Shown here: piece after piece, positions 6,223 to 13,875 of the stretch
Layout: each line of letters opens with the position of its first letter
Position numbering within the stretch: the first letter of the stretch is position 1
IMG/VR virus record: IMGVR_UViG_3300017917_003592
Coordinates: 1-25,237 of that record
From: a virus
Length of the DNA: 25,237 nucleotides
Direction: 5' to 3' (one strand)
Translations under genes and position numbers: made by a program
The notes under the pieces: generated by a model
What the model was told of the DNA's origin: nothing
Databases searched by the model: none
What the model saw: only the letters and a program-made list of their open reading frames with translations

Positions 6223-6318
6223 CGACGCAATTTTATTATGATATAACTATTTGTTGTTATTGATTTTATATCAATTTAGAATATATTAGTATTGCGTCGT
6301 ATTGCGTCGTATTGCGTC
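6223..6318. promoter_or_regulatory. GACGCAAT-box control region upstream of sigma genes
   Basis: Three head-to-tail copies of ATTGCGTC(GT) on the plus strand (6291-6318; ACGACGCAAT read on the transcribed strand) and one inverted copy, CGACGCAAT, at 6223-6231 enclose about 60 bases of AT-rich DNA with a small TTGAT/ATCAA hairpin. No TTGACA-17-TATAAT promoter is present, although a TATATT-like -10 (TAATATATTC on the minus strand) lies directly downstream of the triple repeat. This looks like an array of protein binding sites for activation or repression of the sigma-terminase unit; it could also be a minor origin. Confidence 0.6.
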
Positions 6319-6330
6319 AATAATTTCGTA

Positions 6331-6359
6331 TTAATTTATTTTTGTTCATTGTTTTTAAT
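6331..6359. repeat. 29-bp direct repeat, copy 2
   Basis: Second copy of the 6170-6198 repeat, with one mismatch. Here it encodes the last residues of the dCTP deaminase-like protein (KNNEQK and stop) in one frame; in the other copy the same letters supply the ATG and first codons of a sigma factor. Confidence 0.9.
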
Positions 6360-6950
6360 TCTCGGCAAAACTACTCCAATTTGATTCATATATTTTCCAT
6401 TCCTATCTAAATACGTTTTTTCTGGGTTGTTATCCATTTGAAAGAATAAAAGCTGTGCTATTCCCTCATTGAAATATAAACGTACAAATTTATCAGACGT
6501 ATTGCTAATCTCTATTGTTAGCTGTCCGCTCCATCCTGGTTCGAGCGGAGTAGTGTTTACAATAACGCCACACCTTGCATAGGTTGATTTTCCTACGCAT
6601 AAACCCATTATATTACTTGGAATGGTTATTGTTTCGACACTACATCCTAAAATAAATCCATGTGGTTTTAGATCAAAATAATATTCATGCTCGTTCAAAA
6701 CTATATTATAAAATTCCGAATCATTTTTTTCTTTTGGATCAATAATTCTTTTATCTAACGAAGTTATTTTTTTTAATTCTTTTGCTAATCGTATATCATA
6801 ACCAAAAGAAGACAAGCCATAAGAAATAACGTTGTTTTCTTCTAAGTAAGGTAAAAACGGTTCTATATTTAATAACCTTTCAGATTTATTATTTAATTCT
6901 TTTGCTTTATTTATTAATTGTTTGATTTCCCTGTCACTTAATAATTTCAT
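6336..6950 (-). CDS. dcd: dCTP deaminase / dUTPase-family protein
   Basis: 204 residues with the trimeric dUTPase/Dcd fold motifs: SSFGYDIRLAKE (48-59), CVGKSTYARCGVIVNTTPLE (118-137), PGWSGQLTIEISN (138-150) with E147 aligning with the catalytic Glu of Dcd, FNEGIAQLLF (160-169), and a C-terminal GKYMNQIGVVLPRI arm. Dcd converts dCTP to dUTP (bifunctional forms go on to dUMP), feeding dTMP synthesis, sensible for an AT-rich phage. Whether this copy is mono- or bifunctional cannot be told from sequence. AAGGT precedes the ATG. The start and replication context are clear; the C-terminal codons lie in a 29-bp repeat. Confidence 0.88.
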   Translation of the reverse strand: MKLLSDREIKQLINKAKELNNKSERLLNIEPFLPYLEENNVISYGLSSFGYDIRLAKELKKITSLDKRIIDPKEKNDSEFYNIVLNEHEYYFDLKPHGFILGCSVETITIPSNIMGLCVGKSTYARCGVIVNTTPLEPGWSGQLTIEISNTSDKFVRLYFNEGIAQLLFFQMDNNPEKTYLDRNGKYMNQIGVVLPRIKNNEQK

Positions 6951-6967
6951 ATGTTTTACCTTATATT

Positions 6968-7390
6968 TTATTTGAAATTTGTAAAATGTATTACATTTGT
7001 TATCGCTAACATTATTATATTTAAAAGATTTAATAAATAATATTTCAAATAATTATAATCATCAATTTCAATTTCAATTCTTAACATTCCACGATAAAAT
7101 TCAATATTATTTTCAAAACAAGTATTTTCAATATCATGTGTTTGTTCTTCTGTTAATTTAGAAAAAAAACAATTGTTTTCTAACCATCTTAATGTTTCTC
7201 CTAAATCACTCAAATAAATATGTTCATATTCTTTTATTTTATTTTTTTGAAAAAAAACATAAATATATTCTCCATCAGGATAAGTAAAATTAGTTTTTAT
7301 TTTTAGATATTCTCTATGTCCGCAAATAGAAAAATTTTTAGAAAAATTTTCATCTAACGAATTAAATAATTTTTCTAATGATGATTCCAT
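6968..7390 (-). CDS. DUF1828-like hypothetical protein
   Basis: 140 residues. The middle reads YIYVFFQKNKIKEYEHIYLS followed by DLGETLRWLENN, then a Glu-rich helix and a later strand (FYRGMLRIEIEID). That order, ending with short-helix segments, resembles DUF1828 (a 'tDxGetlxxL' pattern), whose function I do not know. The last ~30 residues are hydrophobic (YYLLNLLNIIMLAITNVI) and could be a membrane or packing helix. RBS is weak (AAGGAAAAA about 5 bases away). Lies between dCTP deaminase and small unknown genes, reading in the same direction. Confidence 0.5.
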   Translation of the reverse strand: MESSLEKLFNSLDENFSKNFSICGHREYLKIKTNFTYPDGEYIYVFFQKNKIKEYEHIYLSDLGETLRWLENNCFFSKLTEEQTHDIENTCFENNIEFYRGMLRIEIEIDDYNYLKYYLLNLLNIIMLAITNVIHFTNFK

Positions 7391-7432
7391 AATTATTTTT
7401 CCTTATTAATTGCAATTTTTTACAATTTTTAT

Positions 7433-7495
7433 TTAACCTAAAAACTTGCCAGTAACTTCTTCAAGTTTATCAGGTAAAGCAATTTTTCCGCTCAT
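7433..7495 (-). CDS. Tiny ORF (20 aa), possible micro-protein
   Basis: ATG at 7495 gives MSGKIALPDKLEEVTGKFLG and stop. An AAGGG sequence overlaps the stop of the upstream 82-aa gene and lies six bases before this ATG, so translational coupling is plausible. No family can be judged at this length. It may be a remnant of a longer gene or simply chance; the RBS placement is the only positive evidence. Confidence 0.35.
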   Translation of the reverse strand: MSGKIALPDKLEEVTGKFLG

Positions 7496-7503
7496 AGAAA
7501 CCC

Positions 7504-7752
7504 TTAAAACGATATATCTTCATAGGGAGAAAAAAACTCTTTTTCTTCAGTATGTTTTATCTCTGATAGATTTGCAAGACAAGTAGCTATCTGTTCAGAA
7601 GCACGTTGCAAACGTGCAGCTGTATTCGCAAAATAAATTTGCTTCGTTTTGTCATCATCCTGAAAAGACATTTCGCAATACCTTTTAGCTAATGCTTCAA
7701 TGTGATTTCTAATAAATAAAAATATATTAATGTTTTTCGTTGAATTATACAT
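7504..7752 (-). CDS. Hypothetical helical protein (82 aa)
   Basis: 82 residues, predicted helical, starting MYNSTKNINIFLFIRNHIEA and continuing with a long amphipathic stretch (AARLQRASEQIATCLANLSE). No recognised domain. The annotated ATG at 7752 has no good Shine-Dalgarno; an internal ATG at residue 28 (MSFQDDDK) is an alternative. It is the first gene downstream of the palindromic region at 7753-8018, and may be transcribed either from within that region (a TTGAAT with 19-base spacing to TATATT at 7766-7796 is the best, weak, candidate) or by readthrough from the primase gene. Confidence 0.5.
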   Translation of the reverse strand: MYNSTKNINIFLFIRNHIEALAKRYCEMSFQDDDKTKQIYFANTAARLQRASEQIATCLANLSEIKHTEEKEFFSPYEDISF

Positions 7753-8018
7753 TGTTATACCGATAAATATACTTTTGTTATGTGTTCAAAATTCAATCAA
7801 AATAAAGTTTAGGTATACATATATATATTAATATATATAATTATATATATATTATACGAATTATACGATAATACGATAGGGCGCGCGAAAATACGTTTGC
7901 TGCATTTTCGCGAGACCCTATCGTATTATCGTATAATTCGTATAATTGAAAAACCCTAGGAAATACGAAGAAAATCAATGAGTTATTCCATTCGTGTAAT
8001 TCGTATAATTCCATAAAA
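7753..8018. other. Candidate replication origin: AT tract, long palindrome, repeats
   Basis: 266 bases without a credible gene. 7814-7855 is an almost pure alternating A/T tract, a likely easy-melting element. It abuts a 31-bp perfect inverted repeat (7851-7881 with 7916-7946) that holds an inner CGCGAAAA/TTTTCGCG stem and a 13-base loop. The arms are built from TTATACGA/TAATACGA units, and TAATTCGTATAATT recurs at 7996-8009, next to the primase-helicase stop. The combination beside a replicative primase gene resembles phage origins, but no function is demonstrated; a structured RNA element is the alternative. Confidence 0.5.
7851..7946. repeat. 31-bp perfect inverted repeat
   Basis: Left arm 7851-7881 (ATTATACGAATTATACGATA...AGGG) is exactly complementary to right arm 7916-7946. 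Inside, CGCGAAAA (7884-7891) pairs with TTTTCGCG (7905-7912). No T tract follows on either strand, so it is not an ordinary terminator. Confidence 0.95.
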
Positions 8019-10163
8019 TTATTTAATGTCCCCATTCTGTATAACTTTGTAATATGTTCCTTTTCTACCGGCTTTTTTAGTTATTGGCGTAATAATTTCT
8101 ATTACCTTTTGCTCAACTAGTACCTGTCGTATATCTTCGTGTTCTTTTTTACTCCAAGGAAAAGCCCTGTATATCTTGTACATGGGTACAATTTCAATTC
8201 CTTTTTTTAGTTCATCTATTAAGTAGGCTAATAGTTTTTTTCTCTTATTATCAAAGTCTGAAATATAAGAGTGTCTCTCTATCATAAGAATAGTTCGTTT
8301 AGTTGTCCATCTTGAAAACGATATTCCCCATTGTGCGGATAATTCATTTATTAAAGGTAAATCTTCAAAATTCCAATTGCTAGCTGCATGGATCAAAGAT
8401 AATTTTTTTGCTTTTTCTAACGCTCTGGCCCAAACACTCATGCAAATATGATTTTTTTCCTGTTCAGCTTTTTTATAATGATGCTCGTCTATTTCTTCCC
8501 TGTAGTCGTGAAACAATTTTAACGCGCTTTCATCCGCTCTGAACACTACCGGAACCGGATTAATATCGGATAGGTTACCTAAATTCGGTTTATACTCAAA
8601 CCATTTTTTTGCTTTATTTATAATTTCTTCAGGAATATCATCAATAGCCGTTTCCTGTCCTTTAGCTCTTGTTCCAGCTTCTATAACAATGGTTCTGGCT
8701 AGCAATCCATTAGACGCCAACCGTTCGGATACTGAGGAATAAAACAAAGAAGGAACCGCGGTTCCGTATATGGTTAAACTAGGCTGATTAATAACCGTTG
8801 GCTCTTTTCCAGCCTTAGAGCGTCCGATATGTGTTGATGCAGCTGAACTATAAAGAGTTAAAAGCATGGAAACAATGCTTTCATGCCTAGACTCTTTTTG
8901 CGTTGATAACTTCTGAAACAATCCATCTATTTCATCAATTTGAAATAAAACCGATGGACATAACCCCAATTTATCCTCTAATCCTTCACCAGATGCTATA
9001 TTACTTCCAAGAGAATTAGAAAAACCCGATCTAAATAATATCTCGGTGTTTATTTTTCTACTATGATCCTTTCCGGTTCCGCTATTAGCTAATGCAAATA
9101 AATATAAATTACTTCTATTGTTTTGCTGGTCCCGTATTTTTCTTGCGCATAGAACAGACATTAAACAAACCGCTGCCGAAAACGATAGAATAGGCTCTGG
9201 ATACGGTGCAGTTTTTAAGGAATAGTTTATAACTTCAGATATAAACCCTCCAGGGTTTAGTAATTCTTTAGGAAACAATTCGTCTTGTTTCAATTGTAAA
9301 TTGTCAATAAATTCTATTTTTTCATCATCTTTATTGTCATCTATTAAATATTTATTTTCATAAGAGTTTTCCGCATACGATTGAGCAATTGAATTAATTT
9401 CATATCTGCAAACACTGTTTGCAATGTTTTTTATTTCTAATTCTTCCAAACATGGTTTGCATCTTTTATAATTTGTTTGTATTAAAGCTGCCAAAATTGC
9501 TTCATAACTTAACCCTATTCTTCTTAATGAACCAGCCAAACTAGTAAGGGTTGAATTTCTTGATCCTTCAATAATAATATCAGATTGATTATAAATTGAT
9601 TTAGATAATGGATTATCTAAATTAATTGATTTATTTTCATTTTTTTCAGGTTCTCCGTAAGTAAGTAAATTTTTTAACCACTCTGAAGGTTCAGGGAGTT
9701 CATTAATTTTGCAGGATAATTGTTTTTTCCAATAGTAATTATCTGAATTAGGACATACAACATAACCTCCATAAGTTTTTACGTCTACATTTTTTGCAAT
9801 AAAACTGGTTGAATTTTTCCAAGTAGAACCATAAACAGACCTATAAAAAAAATGAAAACCAACTCTAGGCGTACAAGTTATCGCTCCAGAGTTTTCAAAA
9901 ATATCTTTTCTGTGATTGTCATTTTCCGGCCATTGTGGATTATCTGAATCTATTACAATTAAACCATCGCAGTTTATAGCGACATTATATTCAGGATTTA
10001 TTCTCCACCAATTGCATATAATTTTTTCGTCCGTTGTAGCGGAATGCAATCCGGTTGAAACGGCTGGAATTTTTCCACCTGGTATACATGGAAAAACTTT
10101 ATAACCTAGTCTAGCCAATGTTAAAGCAGATTGTAACTTATTTTTTTCATCTTGATTATTCAC
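8019..10163 (-). CDS. Prim-pol primase / DUF3987-like helicase
   Basis: 714-residue replication protein. N-terminal primase-polymerase (~10-170): KVFPCIPGGKIPA, catalytic IDSD (D72, D74), GFHFFY (H104) and VDVKTYGG (D128). A PriCT_1-like domain follows (~199-253, GSRNSTLTSLAGSLRRIGLS, then RCKPCLEE). The helicase part (~290-600) resembles DUF3987/D5-type ATPases: Walker A ANSGTGKDH (358-366) and Walker B VLFQIDEIDG (404-413). It would make primers and unwind at the phage fork. Start is GTG at 10163 with AAGGA nine bases upstream; no better ATG is near. It follows the RadD-like gene and precedes the palindromic region. Confidence 0.9.
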   Translation of the reverse strand: MNNQDEKNKLQSALTLARLGYKVFPCIPGGKIPAVSTGLHSATTDEKIICNWWRINPEYNVAINCDGLIVIDSDNPQWPENDNHRKDIFENSGAITCTPRVGFHFFYRSVYGSTWKNSTSFIAKNVDVKTYGGYVVCPNSDNYYWKKQLSCKINELPEPSEWLKNLLTYGEPEKNENKSINLDNPLSKSIYNQSDIIIEGSRNSTLTSLAGSLRRIGLSYEAILAALIQTNYKRCKPCLEELEIKNIANSVCRYEINSIAQSYAENSYENKYLIDDNKDDEKIEFIDNLQLKQDELFPKELLNPGGFISEVINYSLKTAPYPEPILSFSAAVCLMSVLCARKIRDQQNNRSNLYLFALANSGTGKDHSRKINTEILFRSGFSNSLGSNIASGEGLEDKLGLCPSVLFQIDEIDGLFQKLSTQKESRHESIVSMLLTLYSSAASTHIGRSKAGKEPTVINQPSLTIYGTAVPSLFYSSVSERLASNGLLARTIVIEAGTRAKGQETAIDDIPEEIINKAKKWFEYKPNLGNLSDINPVPVVFRADESALKLFHDYREEIDEHHYKKAEQEKNHICMSVWARALEKAKKLSLIHAASNWNFEDLPLINELSAQWGISFSRWTTKRTILMIERHSYISDFDNKRKKLLAYLIDELKKGIEIVPMYKIYRAFPWSKKEHEDIRQVLVEQKVIEIITPITKKAGRKGTYYKVIQNGDIK

Positions 10164-10195
10164 AATATAAATTCCTTATAAATTGAATTATTTAC

Positions 10196-11938
10196 TTACC
10201 AAGGTATATCCATTTCGTCGCATGTTAAACGTTTTGGATAATTATTTTGTTTTTGTGGATTTTCTATTTTTTCCGGTTCTGTAAAATTTGTTTTGTCTGA
10301 TTCAAAATTTTCTTCAAATTGGTATCCTGTTATTTCTGGATATTTTTGTCCATGTTTTCTAGTAGTTGTTATTGCAATTGTTCTGGCGATTGCTCCACTG
10401 AGAGCATAATCAACCGCTACCCTTACAGAATCCGGAACAGGACGAACGTTAGAGCGATTAATCCACCACGTTTCCGCTTTTTTTCGAGCATATCCCGAAT
10501 GGTTAAAACATATCCATTCTGAAAAATATTTATAAAGGCCAATGCAATAAGTAACTTTCATGCTTTCAGATATGTCACCGTTAGGCAATGTTTTTTGATA
10601 AATAGAATATGATACAGATATTACATGATAATTTTTTACTTCAATTTCATTATTCTCTGAATCGCTTATTATATCAGATTTTTCATCCGGTTGCAAATTA
10701 TTTTTAATTTCAATTGGCTGTTCAGCATTACATACAGGACAAATTCTTTCCCTGATGCCTATAATAGCCTCGCATGTTCTGCATTTTTTTTGCAGTTTTG
10801 TATCTATTTTATTTTTATTTTTACCTTTTTTATTATTAATATCTATTTGATCTATTGGACCATGCCTAATTATATTTCCAGAAAAATCTAATACTAGGCA
10901 ATTTTCTTTTCCCGGATGCAATCTAAATCCTCTCCCTACCATTTGATAATACAAACCAGCAGACATAGTCGGACGAAGCAATACAACGCAATCAATGCAG
11001 GTAGCATCAAATCCCGTAGTTAATACATTTACATTAGTAAGATATTTTATTTCTTCATTTTTGAATTTTTTTAGAATTTCATCCCGCTCGTCTGATGGCG
11101 TATCTCCACAAATAAACTCGCATTTTGATTCAGTTAATTCTTGCATTTTATTTTTTGTTGCTTCGGCATGTATAACAGAACAACAAAAAATTAATACAGA
11201 TTTTCTGTCTATTGTTCTTCTTATTAATTCTCTGCTAGTAATTTCTATTAAATTTTTATTTTCCATCGTTTCAGATAACTCTTGTTGATCAAATTCACCT
11301 CCTTTAATTTTTATAGATTCTAAATCTAATTTTGAATCTTCGCTTATTTTGTTAATTATTTTAGATAAATAACCATCATTTATTAACTGTTTAACCGATA
11401 TTTCGTAACATATTTCGTTAAGTATATTTTCTGGACCACATATGTTTCCACTTTTTAACCTGTACGGTGTGGCAGTCAATCCAAGTATTTTAATGTGCGG
11501 ATTTACAATACGACATTCATTGATAAAGGTTTGATACATTCCCTCGCCATTAGGAGGTATTAAATGCGCCTCATCGACAATGATTAAATCAAAAGGATCA
11601 AAACCAAGAGCATTCCTAAATATGCTTTGAATACTTGCAATTGTAATTGGCTTTGTTGCTATTTTTTCATTTAGTCCAGCACAATAAAAGGAATATTTTG
11701 AATCATAATCATTGCCTATAAAATGTTTTAATTTTTCTGCGGATTGGACAAGCAATTCCTTATTGTGTGCAAGTATAACTACTCGCATTCCCCAACTAAT
11801 AAAATCACTACATATCTTAGCAATTATCGGAGTTTTGCCTCCTCCTGTTGGTATAACAACACAAGGGTTAGTTTTTTTTGTTTCAAAATGTTTGTAAACA
11901 GAATCAACGCAATCTGCCTGATATTTCCTAAGTTCCAT
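10196..11938 (-). CDS. RadD-like superfamily 2 DNA helicase
   Basis: 580 residues from the ATG at 11938, chosen because AGGA lies nine bases upstream; a TTG at 11947 would add three residues and overlap the previous stop. SF2 motifs: Q-like KYQ near the start, Walker A PTGGGKT (30-36), DEAH (122-125), LTAT (154-157), and the motif V/VI region TTGFDA and QMVGRGFRL. A zinc-binding CRTC...CPVC pair and a C-terminal extension give the architecture of E. coli RadD (YejH, about the same length), a helicase linked to recombination and double-strand-break repair. Neighbours RusA, DUF669 and Sak4-like ATPase support a recombination role. Confidence 0.85.
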   Translation of the reverse strand: MELRKYQADCVDSVYKHFETKKTNPCVVIPTGGGKTPIIAKICSDFISWGMRVVILAHNKELLVQSAEKLKHFIGNDYDSKYSFYCAGLNEKIATKPITIASIQSIFRNALGFDPFDLIIVDEAHLIPPNGEGMYQTFINECRIVNPHIKILGLTATPYRLKSGNICGPENILNEICYEISVKQLINDGYLSKIINKISEDSKLDLESIKIKGGEFDQQELSETMENKNLIEITSRELIRRTIDRKSVLIFCCSVIHAEATKNKMQELTESKCEFICGDTPSDERDEILKKFKNEEIKYLTNVNVLTTGFDATCIDCVVLLRPTMSAGLYYQMVGRGFRLHPGKENCLVLDFSGNIIRHGPIDQIDINNKKGKNKNKIDTKLQKKCRTCEAIIGIRERICPVCNAEQPIEIKNNLQPDEKSDIISDSENNEIEVKNYHVISVSYSIYQKTLPNGDISESMKVTYCIGLYKYFSEWICFNHSGYARKKAETWWINRSNVRPVPDSVRVAVDYALSGAIARTIAITTTRKHGQKYPEITGYQFEENFESDKTNFTEPEKIENPQKQNNYPKRLTCDEMDIPW

Positions 11939-11943
11939 AAATA

Positions 11944-12114
11944 TCAATCCTGTGTATTTTTTGTATTTACTGGCTTCCTATTTGTTATCTTTCCGTTAAA
12001 AATTTTGCTATTTTTCCTGCTGCATGAATTACAAATTCTATTAGCTGCCGATGAAGATACAAAAAAAATATCGCATTTCAAACATTTTCTGTAGGCTTTT
12101 GTATTTTTATTCAT
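11944..12114 (-). CDS. Small zinc-finger-like protein (56 aa)
   Basis: ATG at 12114 to TGA at 11946-11944. A CxxC pair at C11/C14 (RKCLKCDIFF) and a second at C28/C31 (RICNSCSRK), 13 residues apart, form a four-Cys zinc knuckle; the rest is basic. The pattern 'RKCLxC...RxCxxCS' is frequent in small phage proteins of unknown role, probably nucleic-acid binding. AAGGAA lies eight bases before the ATG, in the last codons of rusA, and its stop is five bases before the helicase start, so it fits tightly in the operon. Confidence 0.75.
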   Translation of the reverse strand: MNKNTKAYRKCLKCDIFFVSSSAANRICNSCSRKNSKIFNGKITNRKPVNTKNTQD

Positions 12115-12117
12115 TTA

Positions 12118-12498
12118 TTATTCCTTATATTCAATTAGTTTGACTTCAGCATATCCATCAAAAATAGGTTTTTTCCTCGTTATAACTAATTTATCAACTA
12201 GATTATCGTTTTTAATTATTCTAAATTTTTGAAGAACATCTAAAATAGGTTTTACGTTATTATCTATATCCCTCAGTCTTTTATCCGGAGGGTACAAAAC
12301 AATGTGAATTTCTAACCTGTAATCTATTGTATTTATTAATTGTTTTTCTAAAAACTGCTCCAAAACATTTTTGCAACCGGCTATAAAACTTTTATATTTT
12401 TGTCCTATTGTAGGACGTTTATAATTATAAACCCTATACATTGTGTTAGACGTACAAGGGTACGGCAAAACAATTGTAAATTCTTTTTCGTCTGACAT
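12118..12498 (-). CDS. rusA: RusA-family Holliday junction resolvase
   Basis: 126 residues, typical RusA length. The catalytic signature is complete: D77 and D79 in RDIDNNVKPILD, K83, and D98 in IIKNDN, with the same spacing as D70, D72, K76 and D91 of E. coli RusA. The N-terminus has the usual PYPCTSNTMYR start. RusA cuts four-way junctions symmetrically to give linear DNA that can be packaged, and acts with recombination proteins encoded on both sides. AAAGG precedes the ATG. A 15-bp hairpin lies just upstream, between this gene and DUF669. Confidence 0.92.
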   Translation of the reverse strand: MSDEKEFTIVLPYPCTSNTMYRVYNYKRPTIGQKYKSFIAGCKNVLEQFLEKQLINTIDYRLEIHIVLYPPDKRLRDIDNNVKPILDVLQKFRIIKNDNLVDKLVITRKKPIFDGYAEVKLIEYKE

Positions 12499-12521
12499 AT
12501 TAAAAAACCTTTGTTGTTTAA

Positions 12522-12558
12522 CAAAACGGATACCATGTAAACAATGGTATCCGTTTTG
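12522..12558 (-). terminator. Strong intra-operon hairpin before rusA
   Basis: CAAAACGGATACCAT (12522-12536) pairs perfectly with ATGGTATCCGTTTTG (12544-12558) around a 7-base loop. The distal minus-strand arm ends GTTTTG, followed by TTAAACAAC, so the T tract is short. It may be a leaky terminator or an RNase III / mRNA-stability site between DUF669 and rusA. Confidence 0.55.
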
Positions 12559-12578
12559 ATCTAATTACAATTTAACTG

Positions 12579-13097
12579 TTAGAAATCAATATTATCTCTT
12601 CGCGCCCAATTCGGTTTGCTTGTTTTGTTGTTATTGCCATTATTTACCTTGTTTGGTGGTGTTTGTTGCGTTTGTTTTGCCTGTTGTTGTTTTGGCTTAT
12701 AGTTTGTTATTTGATTGTTTAATTCTCCATTGTCTAAACGTTTTTTTACTCTAACAGAAATTATCATAGCAATTTCGTGTAAATCTTCACTACATTCTGG
12801 AGAAACAATTCCACAAGCTTTGCAAATTGCAGCAAGTTCGGCTCTAGCTATTCCCCTAGCTGCATCGGATGGATTATCTAAATTGAGTCTGACAAATAAT
12901 TTTCTGCCTTCAAATTGTCCTTCTAAAACAGAAAAACACAATTCCAAATAATTTCCATTACCTGCTCTAGTCTGTTTCATTTCCGATGAAATGATACAAG
13001 CTAAATAATCCCCGGCCGGTAATGGTTCATATGTTCGCATTTGATTTTCATCATTTGCGTTAAATTTTTTCATATGAAAATCGCTAAACGATGGCAT
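12579..13097 (-). CDS. DUF669 protein, likely ssDNA-binding
   Basis: 172 residues. Residues ~1-115 form the DUF669-like core (LPAGDYLACIISSEMKQT, LELCFSVLEGQFEGRKLFVR, AELAAICKACGI). A Gln/Asn/Pro/Lys-rich linker follows, ending in RRDNIDF. The flexible tail with an acidic-hydrophobic tip resembles SSB proteins, and DUF669 genes typically sit beside Sak4/RecT-type genes in phages. Likely coats single-stranded DNA during replication and annealing. AAAGGATG precedes the ATG. It follows the Sak4-like gene, which strengthens the assignment. Confidence 0.85.
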   Translation of the reverse strand: MPSFSDFHMKKFNANDENQMRTYEPLPAGDYLACIISSEMKQTRAGNGNYLELCFSVLEGQFEGRKLFVRLNLDNPSDAARGIARAELAAICKACGIVSPECSEDLHEIAMIISVRVKKRLDNGELNNQITNYKPKQQQAKQTQQTPPNKVNNGNNNKTSKPNWARRDNIDF

Positions 13098-13125
13098 TTA
13101 TTACATCCTTTTTGTGTTTGGTTTT

Positions 13126-13875
13126 TTAGTTTTGATTAATAGATTGAAAAAAATCTTCCCAAGATAGTGGTATTTCTTCACTAATCCCGTATCGGTTTTT
13201 AGCTATGGTTTGTAATTGAGTATAACAAATTATAACTCGATCATCGTTTTTGGACGATTTTGCTATATTTCTTTCTTTTCCGAATCCCTGTTGCTCTTTT
13301 TCCCTCCTGATTTTTTTTGTGGCAAATAATATTGCATCACACCACTCAATTAGTGGCCCAGAAATAGTTCTATGTAGTTTGATAGTATTTCTATCGTAGC
13401 TGCCTTCAGGATCTTCATATTTTTCTATTTTTGCATGGCATGTCAATATAACTGCCATATTTTTTTCATCTCTTAACCACTCAAGTTTTTTTATTATTTC
13501 ATCCCAACTCTTCAAGGCTGCGACATAACCTTTTCCGTATCCTCCCATAATTTTTTCGATACTATCTGTCGAAAAAGTATTGCATAAATCCCGATGGATT
13601 AATCTTTCTAACCAATCTAACGAATCAATAACTATAGTTTGAAACTCATGAGATTCATCAATCAAACAATCAAGATACTTTATTACTTCTAAATAATTTT
13701 TCGCTAGTGGAAATTTAGCGGATTCTATTTGATCTAATCCGTCTTCCGTTTGGACAAAAACAGGATTAGGAGCACCAGAGCAAAACGTACTTTTTCCTAT
13801 TCCAGGATGTCCATAAATCATTATTCTAGGAGGAGAATTTTTTTTACCTTTTGTTACAATTTCTTTAATATTCAT
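13126..13875 (-). CDS. Sak4-like RecA-fold ATPase (AAA_24-type)
   Basis: 249 residues from the ATG at 13875. Walker A GHPGIGKST (22-30), an early FVQTEDGLDQIESAKFP segment, Walker B TIVIDSLDW (80-88) and VILTCHAKI (motif-III-like) make it a single-domain RecA-core ATPase of the phage Sak4 / AAA_24 kind, implicated in single-strand annealing with an SSB partner. A further ATG at 13884 sits directly against AAGG and is less likely; the ATG used has AAGG eight bases before it. The start overlaps the end of csrA (ATG inside its last codons), so translation is probably coupled. Confidence 0.85.
   Translation of the reverse strand: MNIKEIVTKGKKNSPPRIMIYGHPGIGKSTFCSGAPNPVFVQTEDGLDQIESAKFPLAKNYLEVIKYLDCLIDESHEFQTIVIDSLDWLERLIHRDLCNTFSTDSIEKIMGGYGKGYVAALKSWDEIIKKLEWLRDEKNMAVILTCHAKIEKYEDPEGSYDRNTIKLHRTISGPLIEWCDAILFATKKIRREKEQQGFGKERNIAKSSKNDDRVIICYTQLQTIAKNRYGISEEIPLSWEDFFQSINQN

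Noticed and set aside
6291-6318. Tandem 10-bp repeats considered as a CRISPR array
   Set aside because: The units are head-to-tail with no spacers, so they are binding-site-like repeats and not CRISPR.
7841-8035. 64-codon minus-strand frame overlapping the primase stop and running through the palindrome
   Set aside because: It consists largely of the translated inverted repeat (repetitive YEL and YRIIRI stretches), has no good RBS, and its bases are constrained by the palindrome. Treated as noncoding.
11744-12094. 116-codon plus-strand frame opposite the helicase start and small zinc-finger gene
   Set aside because: Opposite two genes with clear motifs and RBS sites; no motif or RBS of its own.
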